From Alphaproteobacteria bacterium (GTDB lineage: Bacteria; Pseudomonadota; Alphaproteobacteria; MPNO01; UBA2964), in assembly GCA_009377375.1 (NCBI GenBank), contig WHUE01000020.1, positions 1 through 48,434 of the forward strand: a stretch of 48,434 nt of DNA, read 5' to 3'. Below the pieces are notes generated by a model that saw nothing but the letters and a program-made list of their open reading frames with translations, did no database searches and was not told where the DNA came from. Positions 33,891 through 43,001 of the stretch are shown here, piece by piece (position 1 is the stretch's first letter; each line of letters opens with the position of its first letter). The translations under genes were made by a program, and so were the position numbers.

Positions 33891-35392
33891 CAGAAAATTC
33901 CTTCCTTCGGACCGTCCGACAACGCCGCGGCGTCGAGCGCGACATTGATCTCCGCGACCCGCCTTGCGTCCAGCGCAGGCAGGTCCTGCACGAGCTCCAG
34001 AAACCGGCGGCTCTCCGAGGCCGTAATCAGCCCCTCGGTCAGGGTCTCGAACTTGGCGATGTAGTCCGCCCGCGCGAACGGCCTGGCGCCGGCGCTGTGG
34101 GCATCCGCCAGCGCCAGCTCGTCGGCGATGACCGAGCCGTCCTTCATGACTATCTCCACCCTGCCGCCGAAGGCGAGCTTGGCAGGGTCGGTCTGGTGAT
34201 AGCGTTCGGTCCAGGCCGCATCCTCGGTCGTACCGATGCTGTGCCACAGCCGCACCGTATCGGGCCGACGGGCACGTTCGGGCGCGTAGGAGCGCACGTG
34301 GTGCCATACCCCGTCCTGCAGGGCGACGGCGAAGATGTACATGATCGAATGGTCGAGCGTTTCGCGGCTGGCGTTCGGGTCCATCTTCTGCGGATCGTTG
34401 GCGCCGGTGCCGATGACGTAATGCGTGTGATGGCTGGTATGGATGACGATGCGTTCTATCGCGTCGAGATCGGGAACCTTCTTTCGCATGCGGAAGGCGA
34501 GGTCGATCAGCGCCTGGCTCTGGTATTCGGCCGAATGCGCCTTGGTGAAGGAATCGAGGATGGCGCGACGCGGCTCGCCCGGCTCCGGCAGCGGCACGTG
34601 GTAGACCGCGTCCTTCCCGTCCAGCATCCAGGCGACGGGCCCGTCCTCGCCCTCGTAGATCGGCGACGGCGCGCCCTCGCCGCGCATGGCGCGATCCACC
34701 GCCTCGATCGCGAGCTTCCCGGCATGGGCCGGCGCGAACGCCTTCCAGGACGATATCTCGCCCTTGCGCGACTGGCGGGTGGTGGTGGTGACGTGCAGGG
34801 CCTGCTGGATCGCCTGGTAGGTCGTCTCCGCCGGCAGGCCGAGCAGCGTGCCGATCCCCGCGGCCGCCGACGGGCCGAGATGCGCGATATGGTCGATCTT
34901 GTGCGCATGCAGGCAGATCGACTTCACCAGATCGATCTGGATCTCATAGCCGGTGACGACGCCGGAGAGCAGCGCCTTGCCGTCGCGCCCCGTCTGCTGC
35001 GCCACGGCGAGGACCGGCGGGATGTTGTCGCCCGGATGGGCGTAGTCGGCGGCGAGGAACGTGTCGTGGAAATCCAGCTCGCGCACCGCCGTCCCGTTCG
35101 CCCAGGCCGCCCATTCGCAATCGACCCGGACGTGCGCCCCGGCACCGAACACCGCCGCCCCGCCTTTGCGCGGATGCGCAAGCGCCTGTGCCCGCGCGCA
35201 GGACGGCGCGGCGCGGTTGACCGAGGCGATGGCGACCGCCGCGTTGTCGATGATCCGGTTGATCGCCATCTCCGCCACCGCGTCCTCGACCGGCACGTCC
35301 TCCGCGGCGAGCGCCGCCATCTTCCAGGCGAGTTGGTCCTCGCGCGGGAGATTGTCCGCGGAGGCATGGACGCGAAGTTCGTGCAGCTTCAT
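33890..35392 (-). CDS. prpD: 2-methylcitrate dehydratase PrpD
   Basis: This 500-residue MmgE/PrpD-family dehydratase makes 2-methyl-cis-aconitate from 2-methylcitrate. Recognisable stretches are [32 protein letters not shown] and [21 protein letters not shown], with [16 protein letters not shown] and [17 protein letters not shown] later. The ATG at 35392 begins MKLHELRVH; a longer frame to 35452 has no better start. It is the first gene of the prpDBC operon. No AcnD, PrpF or PrpR gene is present, and aconitase elsewhere would complete the cycle. Confidence 0.93.
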   Translation of the reverse strand: MKLHELRVHASADNLPREDQLAWKMAALAAEDVPVEDAVAEMAINRIIDNAAVAIASVNRAAPSCARAQALAHPRKGGAAVFGAGAHVRVDCEWAAWANGTAVRELDFHDTFLAADYAHPGDNIPPVLAVAQQTGRDGKALLSGVVTGYEIQIDLVKSICLHAHKIDHIAHLGPSAAAGIGTLLGLPAETTYQAIQQALHVTTTTRQSRKGEISSWKAFAPAHAGKLAIEAVDRAMRGEGAPSPIYEGEDGPVAWMLDGKDAVYHVPLPEPGEPRRAILDSFTKAHSAEYQSQALIDLAFRMRKKVPDLDAIERIVIHTSHHTHYVIGTGANDPQKMDPNASRETLDHSIMYIFAVALQDGVWHHVRSYAPERARRPDTVRLWHSIGTTEDAAWTERYHQTDPAKLAFGGRVEIVMKDGSVIADELALADAHSAGARPFARADYIAKFETLTEGLITASESRRFLELVQDLPALDARRVAEINVALDAAALSDGPKEGIF

Positions 35393-35538
35393 CGAAAGCC
35401 CCGGCTTGCTGTGACGGCGGCAGGCATCATAGCCGAACGCGGCTCGGGCCAAAACCAGGGCCTCGCCTTGCCGCCCCTCCCGCCCTGTGATACGCCGTTT
35501 CAGCCGCGCCCAGCGCCGGCCGGAACAGGGAGACGTCC

Positions 35539-35856
35539 ATGATCGTGGAGGAACGCATCTACACGCTGCATCCCGGAAAGGTGCCGGAATACATGCGGCT
35601 GTACGAGGCGGAAGGCTTCGCCATCCAGGGCCCCATCCTCGGCAACCTGGTCGGCTGGTACCAGGTCGATTTCGGGCCGCAGAACCAGATCGTCCACATG
35701 TGGGGCTACGAGTCTTATGCCGAGCGCGACCGCCGCCGCGCGGCGCTCGGCAGCAGCGAGGTCTGGCACGCGTTTCTCGGCAAAATCAGGCCGCTGATCC
35801 TGCGCCAGGAGAACAAGACCCTGTTGCCGGCGCCATGGTCGCCGGGGAGCAAGTGA
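35539..35856 (+). CDS. NIPSNAP-family protein, copy 2
   Basis: This 105-residue paralogue of 30450-30764 has the same [14 protein letters not shown] start, [21 protein letters not shown] centre and LILRQENK end. The ATG at 35539 follows CAGGGAGACGTCC. It is divergent from prpD and only 4 bases precede the cupin gene, so it leads a three-gene operon with the cupin and the ThDP enzyme. It may shuttle or isomerise an intermediate of that pathway; evidence is positional. Confidence 0.85.
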   Translation: MIVEERIYTLHPGKVPEYMRLYEAEGFAIQGPILGNLVGWYQVDFGPQNQIVHMWGYESYAERDRRRAALGSSEVWHAFLGKIRPLILRQENKTLLPAPWSPGSK

Positions 35857-35860
35857 GGCT

Positions 35861-36523
35861 ATGGCAAAATACGTACTCAGACTGTTCGACGACCGCATCG
35901 GAGTGAAGGCGCAGGGATCCCTGCCCGCGGAGAACCGCATCATCTTCATCGCCGACGGCAGCGCCACCGTGTCAGCCGGCGGCGGCGCCGCCACGCTGGC
36001 GGCGAATTCCGCCTTCTTCTCCGCGGCGGAGACGACGGTGACCGGGGGGGCGGAGGGCGCCTATGTCCTCCGCTACGAGTTGGTGAGCGTGCCGGAGACC
36101 GAGCACGGCATGCTGACGGGCGAGAACATATTCTCCGAATTGCTGCTCAACGCATCGATGGAGCTGGAGCCGGGCGACGGGTATCTCATGCGTTGCGACC
36201 GGGTGGATCTGCCGCCCGGAGGCATCGCCTACACGCACACCCATCAGGGCGGCGGCATCCGCTGCCTGCTGCGCGGCGAGTTTCACGTGCAGACCCAGGG
36301 CAAGGAGCACGTCATCAATCCCGGTGAGCCCTGGTTCGAGGCCGGGCCCGACCCGGTGCTGGCCTGGGCGCCGGACCACAAGCCGGGGCACTTCTCGCGC
36401 GTGATGATCCTGCCCCGCGCGCTCAAGGGCAAAAGTTCGATCTCCTACGTCAATGCGGAGGACGCGGGGAAGCCGAAGCTGCAGCGCTACACCATCTTCG
36501 CCGACGAGTTCATCGCCATCTGA
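35861..36523 (+). CDS. Cupin-domain protein
   Basis: This 220-residue protein has a C-terminal cupin with the metal-binding run YTHTHQGGGIRCLLRGEF (about 127-144) and the second motif VINPGEPWFEAGPDPVLAWA. The N-terminal half has a weaker beta-rich repeat, perhaps a degenerate second cupin. It lies between the NIPSNAP gene and the ThDP enzyme, with 4- and 16-base gaps. It could be a metal-dependent dioxygenase, isomerase or binding protein; its substrate is unknown. Confidence 0.75.
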   Translation: MAKYVLRLFDDRIGVKAQGSLPAENRIIFIADGSATVSAGGGAATLAANSAFFSAAETTVTGGAEGAYVLRYELVSVPETEHGMLTGENIFSELLLNASMELEPGDGYLMRCDRVDLPPGGIAYTHTHQGGGIRCLLRGEFHVQTQGKEHVINPGEPWFEAGPDPVLAWAPDHKPGHFSRVMILPRALKGKSSISYVNAEDAGKPKLQRYTIFADEFIAI

Positions 36524-36539
36524 TCCGAGGACCGCGCCC

Positions 36540-38219
36540 ATGAACGCCCCCACCAACCAGCGCACCGGCGGCCAGGTGCTGGTCGACCAGCTTCGCATTC
36601 ACGGCGTCGACACTGCGTTCTGCGTGCCGGGCGAAAGCTATCTCGCCACGCTGGACGCGCTGTACGACGCGCAGGAGGACATCCGGCTGGTCGTCTGCCG
36701 GCAGGAAGGCGGCGCTGCCTATATGGCGGATGCCTACGGCAAGCTGACCGGGCGGCCCGGCATCGTCTTCGCGACGCGGGGGCCCGGGGCAACGAACGCC
36801 AGCCTCGGCATCCATACGGCGCACCAGGACTCGACACCGGTCATCCTGTTCCTCGGCCAGGTCGCCACCTACATGCTGGAGCGCGAGGCGTTCCAGGAGA
36901 TCGATTTCCGCCACATGTACGGGCCGATGGCGAAATGGGTGGCGCAGATCGACGATCCCGCCCGCATTCCCGAAATGGTGCAGCGCGCGTTCCACGTCGC
37001 GACCTCCGGCCGGCCCGGCCCCGTGGTGCTCGCCCTGCCGGAGGACATGCAGCGGGCCCGCACCGACGCATCGGACGGGATCCGCTACACCGCGATCCAG
37101 CCTGCCCCCGCGCCGGAGGACATGGCGTCCCTGCGCGACTACCTGCAGCAGGCCGAGCGGCCGCTGGCGATCGTCGGCGGCAGCGGCTGGGACGCCCGCG
37201 CGGTAGCCGATTTCCGCAAGTTCATCGAGGCGAACAACCTGCCCGTCGCTGCCGCCTTCCGACGTCAGGACCTGTACGACAACCGGCTGCCGCACTATGC
37301 GGGCGACGCAGGGCTGGGCATCGGCCCTGCGCTGGCGAAGCGCATCGACGATGCGGACCTGCTGCTGGTGGTCGGCGCGCAGATGAGCGAGACCCTCACC
37401 GACGGCTACAAGCGTTTCGGGCTGCCGGTGCCCGCGCAGACGCTGATCCACGTCGCCGCGGGACTGGACGAACTGGCGCGCGTCTACGAACCCGCGCTGG
37501 CGATCAATTCCGGCATGAAGCGCTTCGCCGCCGCCGCCGCCGCGATGAAGCCCGTGAAGGGCGGCAAGTGGCAGGCGCAGGTCGAGGCGGGGCACGCCGA
37601 ATACCTCGCCAACAGCACGCCTCCGGCCAGCGTGTCGAACGTCGATCTCGGCAAGCTGATGGTCTGGCTGAGCGAGAACCTGCCCGAAGACGCCATCCTC
37701 GCGAACGGCGCCGGCAACTACTCGCAATGGGTCCACCGCTTCTTCACCCACAAGGGCTACGGCACCCAGCTCGCCCCGCAATCCGGTTCTATGGGATACG
37801 GCGTGCCGTCCGGCGTGGCCGCCAAGCTGGTGCATCCGGAACGCGTGGTGGTGTCGATCAACGGCGACGGCTGCTTCCTGATGTGCGGGCAGGAAATCGC
37901 GACGGCCAACCAGTACGGGCTGGCCGTCGTCTTCATCGTCGTCAACAACGGCACCTACGGGACCATCCGCATGCATCAGGAGCGGGACTATCCGGGCCGG
38001 GTCAGCGGCACCGATCTGATCAATCCGGATTTCGCCGCCCTCGCCCGCGCCTACGGGCTGCACGGCGAGGCGATCGACAGCAACGAGGCCTTTCCCGATG
38101 CCTTCGAACGCGCATTGAATTCCGGCGGACCGGCGCTGATCGAGATCCGGGTCGCTCCCGACCAGATATCCCCCCGCGCTACCCTCAGCGGCTTCCGCAA
38201 GGCGGCGGGGATCGCCTAG
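36540..38219 (+). CDS. ThDP-dependent enzyme, acetolactate synthase-like
   Basis: This 559-residue enzyme has the three-domain ThDP fold. Glu56 in VCRQEGGAAYMADAYG activates the thiazolium. The central FAD/nucleotide-like domain runs about 190-335. The ThDP-Mg motif opens with GDGCFLMCGQEIATAN and closes with FIVVNN. No regulatory small subunit (IlvN) is adjacent, and it is operonic with a cupin and a NIPSNAP, so an anabolic acetolactate synthase is unlikely. Catabolic relatives include glyoxylate carboligase, oxalyl-CoA decarboxylase and sulfoacetaldehyde acetyltransferase. The ATG at 36540 begins MNAPTNQRTGGQVLVDQL, a standard start. Confidence 0.88.
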   Translation: MNAPTNQRTGGQVLVDQLRIHGVDTAFCVPGESYLATLDALYDAQEDIRLVVCRQEGGAAYMADAYGKLTGRPGIVFATRGPGATNASLGIHTAHQDSTPVILFLGQVATYMLEREAFQEIDFRHMYGPMAKWVAQIDDPARIPEMVQRAFHVATSGRPGPVVLALPEDMQRARTDASDGIRYTAIQPAPAPEDMASLRDYLQQAERPLAIVGGSGWDARAVADFRKFIEANNLPVAAAFRRQDLYDNRLPHYAGDAGLGIGPALAKRIDDADLLLVVGAQMSETLTDGYKRFGLPVPAQTLIHVAAGLDELARVYEPALAINSGMKRFAAAAAAMKPVKGGKWQAQVEAGHAEYLANSTPPASVSNVDLGKLMVWLSENLPEDAILANGAGNYSQWVHRFFTHKGYGTQLAPQSGSMGYGVPSGVAAKLVHPERVVVSINGDGCFLMCGQEIATANQYGLAVVFIVVNNGTYGTIRMHQERDYPGRVSGTDLINPDFAALARAYGLHGEAIDSNEAFPDAFERALNSGGPALIEIRVAPDQISPRATLSGFRKAAGIA

Positions 38220-39055
38220 CCTTCGCGCGACTTCTTCAGCAGCGCGTGGACCTCCGGCTGGGTGTACGCGCCGCGGGCGAACTCGTAGGTGCCGGAGTCA
38301 CGCAGCTCCTCCGCGGCCTTTCGCGCCGCCACGAGCGCGGCCTTGGTGATGTTGCTGCCCACCGTTACCCGCTTCACGCCAAGCGCGGCGAGCTCCGCCA
38401 CCGGCGGTGTGCCCGGACCGGCCAGAACGTTCATGGGGCCATCGATCGCCTTCGTCAGCGCCCCGATCGTCTCCGCATCGCGCACGAAGGGAACGAAAGC
38501 GCAGCCCGCGCCGGCCGACAGGTAGGCATTGGCGCGGCGCACCGCCTCGTCGAACGTCGCCCCGTCGCTGCCGAAATGGAAACCGTCGGTGCGGGCGTTG
38601 ATGACCGCCGGGACGCCGGCCTCGCGCGCCGCCGCCACTGCCGCTTCGATGCGCGCCACCGACAGGGCGAAGTCCAGAAGCGGCGCGGCGCCGCTCTTGT
38701 CGCTGTCCTCGATGTTGATTCCGACCGCGCCGGCGGCCAGCGTGGCGCGCACGCATCCCGCCACGTCCTCCGGCGAGGAACCGTACCCTGCCTCCATGTC
38801 GGCGGAAACCGGCACACGCACGGCGCGGACGATGCGTCCCACCGCCGCCGCCATTTCGTTCATCGGGATGTTCTCGCCGTCGCCGTACCCCAGCGAAAAG
38901 GCGCAGCCGCCGCTGGTGGTGGCCAGCGCCTCGAACCCCGCCTCGGCCAGCACGCAGGCGCTGATGGCGTCCCACGCATTGGGCAGGACGAGTATTCCGT
39001 CTGCGCCGTGCATCTCGGCGAAACGTGCCGCCCTCGCGGCCTGGTCTTCCGGCAT
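38216..39055 (-). CDS. PEP mutase/isocitrate lyase-like protein, Cys-lacking
   Basis: This 279-residue TIM-barrel protein of the isocitrate lyase/PEP mutase superfamily has VLPNAWDAISACVLAEAG, TTSGG, the metal-binding SADMEAGYGSSPEDV and GINIEDSD. Where lyases have KKCGH or KRCGH it has DSDKSGAAPLLD, with no catalytic cysteine. It is therefore probably a phosphonomutase-like, oxaloacetate-acting or 2-oxo acid enzyme rather than a methylisocitrate lyase. The ATG at 39055 follows GGGGGAGG. Its stop overlaps the convergent ThDP gene stop by 4 bases. Confidence 0.85.
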   Translation of the reverse strand: MPEDQAARAARFAEMHGADGILVLPNAWDAISACVLAEAGFEALATTSGGCAFSLGYGDGENIPMNEMAAAVGRIVRAVRVPVSADMEAGYGSSPEDVAGCVRATLAAGAVGINIEDSDKSGAAPLLDFALSVARIEAAVAAAREAGVPAVINARTDGFHFGSDGATFDEAVRRANAYLSAGAGCAFVPFVRDAETIGALTKAIDGPMNVLAGPGTPPVAELAALGVKRVTVGSNITKAALVAARKAAEELRDSGTYEFARGAYTQPEVHALLKKSREG

Positions 39056-39180
39056 GGCTTGTAGCCTCCCCCTTCGGTTGCGGGGCAAGCTTATCCTGAA
39101 ATTCGGGCCTGTCTACCGGACCCAGACTCTTTTATCTTATTTATAAGAAAACGAGCATAACCAGATGTTCTTTAAATATT

Positions 39181-40902
39181 TTATTTTGGTCCAAGCTCAT
39201 CCTCCCGCGCGACGAGGCCGCTGAGAAAATCGGCCAGCGCCTGATCGCCGCCGGAGGCAGCCGGGGGTACGGCAACCGAACGCGGACGCTTCGTGTAATC
39301 CGGTATGTAGACATCGCGCCCCGTGCTGCGCGACAGTGCCGCGGCCAGCTCCCCGACCTGAATGGGTTTGGATACGTAATCGGTCATGCCGCTGTCCAGA
39401 TACCGCTCGCGGTCGCCCCGCATGGCATTGGCCGTCAGCGCGATCACAGGGATGCCGCTTCTGTCCCCCGCCAGACGGCGGATGGCGGCCGTGGCGGCAA
39501 TACCGTCCATATTGGGCATGTGCACGTCCATCAGCACCGCGTCGTAGCCGTTGCGTTCCACCGCCTCCACCGCGGCGGCGCCGTCCTCGACGATATCGAC
39601 CGAATGACCGGCCTTGCGCAGCAGCGTGGCTATATAGACCTGGTTCACCGCGTTGTCCTCGGCCAGCAGCAGACGCATCCGCGGGGCCGGCGCCCTTGCC
39701 GCGCTGGCGGCTTCGGCGGCCTTCTCCGGCACAGCCCCGCCGTCGTCCTGCACCAGAGGCACAGTGAACCAGAATGTGCTGCCGACCCCTTCTTCGCTCT
39801 CCAGTCCGATCTCGCCGCCCATCAGCTCGGCAAGCTGCCTGCAGATGGCAAGCCCCAGCCCAGTACCGCCGTATTTACGCGAGGTGGACGAATCCGCCTG
39901 GGTGAAGCGCTCGAAGATCCGTGCCCGCGCGCCGCCAGGGATTCCGATTCCCGTATCGATCACGCGGAACAGCACACGCCAGAGATGGCCTTCCTGCTCG
40001 GCCACCCGTGCCTCTATACGCACGCTGCCTTCGTCGGTGAACTTGATTGCGTTGCCGGCCAGGTTGAGCAGAATTTGCCGCAGCCGTCCCTCGTCGCCCA
40101 TCACCGAGCGCGGCAAAGCAGGATCGACAGCGATGTCGAGCCGCAACGCCTTCGCCTGCGCCTCGGGCATCAGCACGTCGGTCACCGTTCCGGCCAGGGC
40201 TTCGAGCGAGAACGGCTTGATGTCCAGCTCCATCCGGCCCGCTTCCAGCTTCGAGAAATCGAGAATGTCGTTGACCAGCCCGAGCAGCAGCCCGCCGGAG
40301 GACCAGAGCGACTCCGCGTAGCGCCTCTGTTCCACGTTGAGACCGGTGGACAGCAGCAGCGTGACCATGCCCAGCACCCCGTTCAGCGGCGTGCGGATTT
40401 CGTGGCTCATCATGGCGAGAAAGTCGGACTTCGCGCGGTTCGCCCGCTCCGCCTGGTCGCGGGCGCGCTGCAGGCTGACCGTCATATTGCGCAGGTCGCG
40501 CATCGACTGGCGCGCCGCGCCGATGTCCTGCACGAGGCCGGTTACGTGGCCCTGCCGCACGATCGCGCGGACGCGGAACCATCCGAATCCGCCGCGTCGC
40601 GTGCGCAGCCGCAGCTCCGCGTCCAGCGCCCGGCTCTCCTCGAGAAGACGGCGGAAGGCCGCGTCCCAGCGCGACCGTTCCTCATGATGGACCCAGGGGC
40701 CGAGGGCCGGCCCTTCCCCCGGCGCGGCGTCGGCAAGGATGTCGGCGCAGCCGGCGGAGCGCCACAGCGCACCGCCGGCAACGTCGTACTCCCAGACCGC
40801 CTCTCCGGACCCGCACAGCAGCGTGTGAACGCGGCCGGCGCGAGCTGCATCTGCGGCCCCGACCGGCCCTTCACAACCGCTTTCCTGCACACGGGACGCC
40901 AT
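39181..40902 (-). CDS. Hybrid sensor histidine kinase with receiver domain
   Basis: This 573-residue protein has no membrane segment, so it is cytosolic. An N-terminal PAS-like domain (about 30-130) is followed by a coiled-coil (about 138-158), HisKA with phospho-acceptor His167 in [15 protein letters not shown], and the HATPase with N-box [15 protein letters not shown] (278-292), DTGIGIP and [16 protein letters not shown]. The receiver domain (about 408-525) has Asp459 in [10 protein letters not shown]. It follows the TRAP permease by 66 bases on the same strand. Its output regulator is not visible. It may sense the transported solute's metabolism, but that is only positional. Confidence 0.93.
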   Translation of the reverse strand: MASRVQESGCEGPVGAADAARAGRVHTLLCGSGEAVWEYDVAGGALWRSAGCADILADAAPGEGPALGPWVHHEERSRWDAAFRRLLEESRALDAELRLRTRRGGFGWFRVRAIVRQGHVTGLVQDIGAARQSMRDLRNMTVSLQRARDQAERANRAKSDFLAMMSHEIRTPLNGVLGMVTLLLSTGLNVEQRRYAESLWSSGGLLLGLVNDILDFSKLEAGRMELDIKPFSLEALAGTVTDVLMPEAQAKALRLDIAVDPALPRSVMGDEGRLRQILLNLAGNAIKFTDEGSVRIEARVAEQEGHLWRVLFRVIDTGIGIPGGARARIFERFTQADSSTSRKYGGTGLGLAICRQLAELMGGEIGLESEEGVGSTFWFTVPLVQDDGGAVPEKAAEAASAARAPAPRMRLLLAEDNAVNQVYIATLLRKAGHSVDIVEDGAAAVEAVERNGYDAVLMDVHMPNMDGIAATAAIRRLAGDRSGIPVIALTANAMRGDRERYLDSGMTDYVSKPIQVGELAAALSRSTGRDVYIPDYTKRPRSVAVPPAASGGDQALADFLSGLVAREDELGPK

Positions 40903-40968
40903 GCGCTGTCCCTGCTCCCCTCAGAACACGATGGGTGGAATCATTCGCAGGTCAGGGTTAAGCCCACG

Positions 40969-42921
40969 TTAACGGGGCTGCCGCACCGCCGCCTGACTGG
41001 TGTCGCGCCGGCGCAGAATCCAGTATCCGACATACAGCGCGATCGGCACGCAGGCGGCTGCCGAGACCGGATCGCTCGGATGAAACAGCGCCAGAAGGGC
41101 AAAGCCGGCGAGCAGGAGCCGAAGCGGAACGTCGAAGACACGGCGGTCCGAGAATCGCGCCTGAATGCTGAACGTGATGCCGATCGTGGAGGCCAGAATG
41201 AGCAGCATCGCCACGATCTGGGCGGCCCCCGGCTCGGTCACCAGCTCGGGCCGGACGAACACGCCGGCCATCAGCATGAACAGGGAGACGCATATCAGGA
41301 TGGCGCGATACAGCGTTTCCATGAAGGACGCGTCCGCGATCTTGGCCGTCACCGCCGCGACCAGGGATGTCGGTGGCGTAAGCTCTCCCCATACCGCGAC
41401 GAAGAAGGCAAAGAAATGCACCACCCACGGATCGAGACCGACCCGGATCATCGGCGGGGCGATCACCAGCGCCGTGATGATATAGGTCGGCGCCGGCGGC
41501 AGGCCGGTGCCGAGCAACGCGCCAAACAGAAAGGCGACGATGGCCATGACGGCGATGTTCACGCCGGCGGCGTCGATCAGGAGTGCACCGATCTTCGTCG
41601 GCACGCCGGTGATGACCAGCCCGCCGGTCATGATCGACAGCGTCGCCAGCAGCAGCGTCAGGTCCGCCGTCATGCCGGAGAACGCGTCGATGAAGCGGCA
41701 GGGCGGGCCGATCAGCACCCGCAGGGACCACGAGCCGCTGCGCGCGAGCGACACGAGTTGCGCCGTCACGAGCATGGCCGAAACGCCGAGAAACACGTAG
41801 AGCGCCGCGAACATCGGCGGCAGATGCAAAACCGCCATCAGGCCGATCAACGCAGTGACGACCACCGCGAAGGCCCCGATATTGATCCAGTCCATCGGGC
41901 TCATGATCTCAGCGGAGACCGAGTCGAGCCGGGCGCGGTACCGGGTGGACAGCAGGTAGACGGCGACGGCGACGCTGACGAAGTAGATGATGGCGGGTGC
42001 GTAGCCGCGGGCGACAACGTCGAAATAGCTGCGGCCCATGAACTCCGCCATCAGGAACGCCGCGATGCCCATGATCGGCGGCATGAGCTGGCCGCCGAGC
42101 GACGAGGCCGCCTCTATTGACGCTGCCACCGCCCGCGGCATGCCGGCGCCGATCATCGCGGGGATGGTCGCCGAGCCGGTCGTGATGGCATTCGCCGCCC
42201 CGCTGCCGCTGACCGCCGCGACCGCCGTCGACCCAAGTACGGCGGCCTGCGGCAGCGCGTGGGGCGAACGGACCGAGATCAGCGAGGCGCCACGCAGAAT
42301 CGAGTCGACGCAGCCATAGGCCCGCAGCACGCTGAGCACGAGTATGAACGACCCGATCAGTGTAAGAGCGAGCTGGGGCAGGTTAGAGAAGACGCCGGTG
42401 GACGTCTCCACGCTCATCGCGGTGACGATCCGCCCCCAGTTCAGCCCCGGATGGTAGAACATGCCCGGAATCAGCGATCCGTACACCGCGTAAAGGATCA
42501 GAAGGATATTGAGGACGAACAGCGCGACATAGCGCTTGCGCGCGTATTCCATGACCAGCAGGGCCATGAGCCCGCCCATGACCATGTCGGTCGTGTTCCA
42601 GAATCCCGCCCGCACGGTGCCGATCGCCTCGTACTCGACATGCATGTAGACGGCGACGGTGATGGCGGCACCAACGTAGATCGCGGCGAGCAGACAGTTC
42701 ACCGCGAGCGGAAGGTCTGGATAGAGTTCGTTCTTGCGCAGCGCGTCGAGCGTGAACAGCACGAAGGCGACCGGCATCAGCGTAAACGCGAGCAGGGTCG
42801 GGCCGCCGGCGCTGGTCCAGTAGTAGCTGAACAGATAGGTAAAGAAGAAGACCGCCGTAAGCAGGTACAGCGTCTGGACGACGATCCCGGCCCTCGCCGG
42901 AAGTTGGCTGCCGCCGGTCAT
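40969..42921 (-). CDS. TRAP transporter fused permease, second system
   Basis: This 650-residue integral membrane protein has the same fused layout as the protein at 12111. Conserved stretches are GSGAANAITTGSATIPAMIG, GGQLMPPIMGIAAFLMAEFM and GTGLPPAPTYIITALVIAPP. Hydrophobic segments span almost the whole chain. It pairs with the TAXI receptor at 43002, which it follows after 80 bases that contain a perfect hairpin. It would import an organic solute with a cation gradient. It has only family-level similarity to the first system, so the two probably carry different substrates. Confidence 0.9.
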   Translation of the reverse strand: MTGGSQLPARAGIVVQTLYLLTAVFFFTYLFSYYWTSAGGPTLLAFTLMPVAFVLFTLDALRKNELYPDLPLAVNCLLAAIYVGAAITVAVYMHVEYEAIGTVRAGFWNTTDMVMGGLMALLVMEYARKRYVALFVLNILLILYAVYGSLIPGMFYHPGLNWGRIVTAMSVETSTGVFSNLPQLALTLIGSFILVLSVLRAYGCVDSILRGASLISVRSPHALPQAAVLGSTAVAAVSGSGAANAITTGSATIPAMIGAGMPRAVAASIEAASSLGGQLMPPIMGIAAFLMAEFMGRSYFDVVARGYAPAIIYFVSVAVAVYLLSTRYRARLDSVSAEIMSPMDWINIGAFAVVVTALIGLMAVLHLPPMFAALYVFLGVSAMLVTAQLVSLARSGSWSLRVLIGPPCRFIDAFSGMTADLTLLLATLSIMTGGLVITGVPTKIGALLIDAAGVNIAVMAIVAFLFGALLGTGLPPAPTYIITALVIAPPMIRVGLDPWVVHFFAFFVAVWGELTPPTSLVAAVTAKIADASFMETLYRAILICVSLFMLMAGVFVRPELVTEPGAAQIVAMLLILASTIGITFSIQARFSDRRVFDVPLRLLLAGFALLALFHPSDPVSAAACVPIALYVGYWILRRRDTSQAAVRQPR

Positions 42922-42947
42922 GCGCAGGATGGCTCCGCTGTGCGGCC

Positions 42948-42977
42948 GACGGCGCGCGCCATCAGACGCGCGCCGTC
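42948..42977 (-). promoter_or_regulatory. Perfect hairpin between TAXI receptor and permease genes
   Basis: GACGGCGCGCG (42948-42958) and CGCGCGCCGTC (42967-42977) form an 11-base perfect stem with an 8-base loop, 24 bases beyond the receptor stop in the leftward transcript. There is no T-run. As in the other TAXI locus (12026-12079), it probably limits permease expression or shields the receptor mRNA end. Confidence 0.65.
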
Positions 42978-43001
42978 ATGCCCCGTGCCGGAAAATCGGC
43001 G

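Noticed and set aside
36540..38219. Anabolic acetolactate synthase (IlvB)
   Set aside because: No IlvN beside it, and its operon partners are a cupin and a NIPSNAP protein.
36935..39064. A 709-codon rightward frame overlapping the ThDP and PEP mutase-like genes
   Set aside because: It spans two convergent real genes in a shadow frame and has Arg-rich, low-complexity sequence.
39130..39185. AT-rich stretch with TCTTATTTATAAGA between the kinase and the PEP mutase-like gene
   Set aside because: Probably just promoter/terminator sequence in a 125-base gap; no att site, repeat or transfer mark was found with it.
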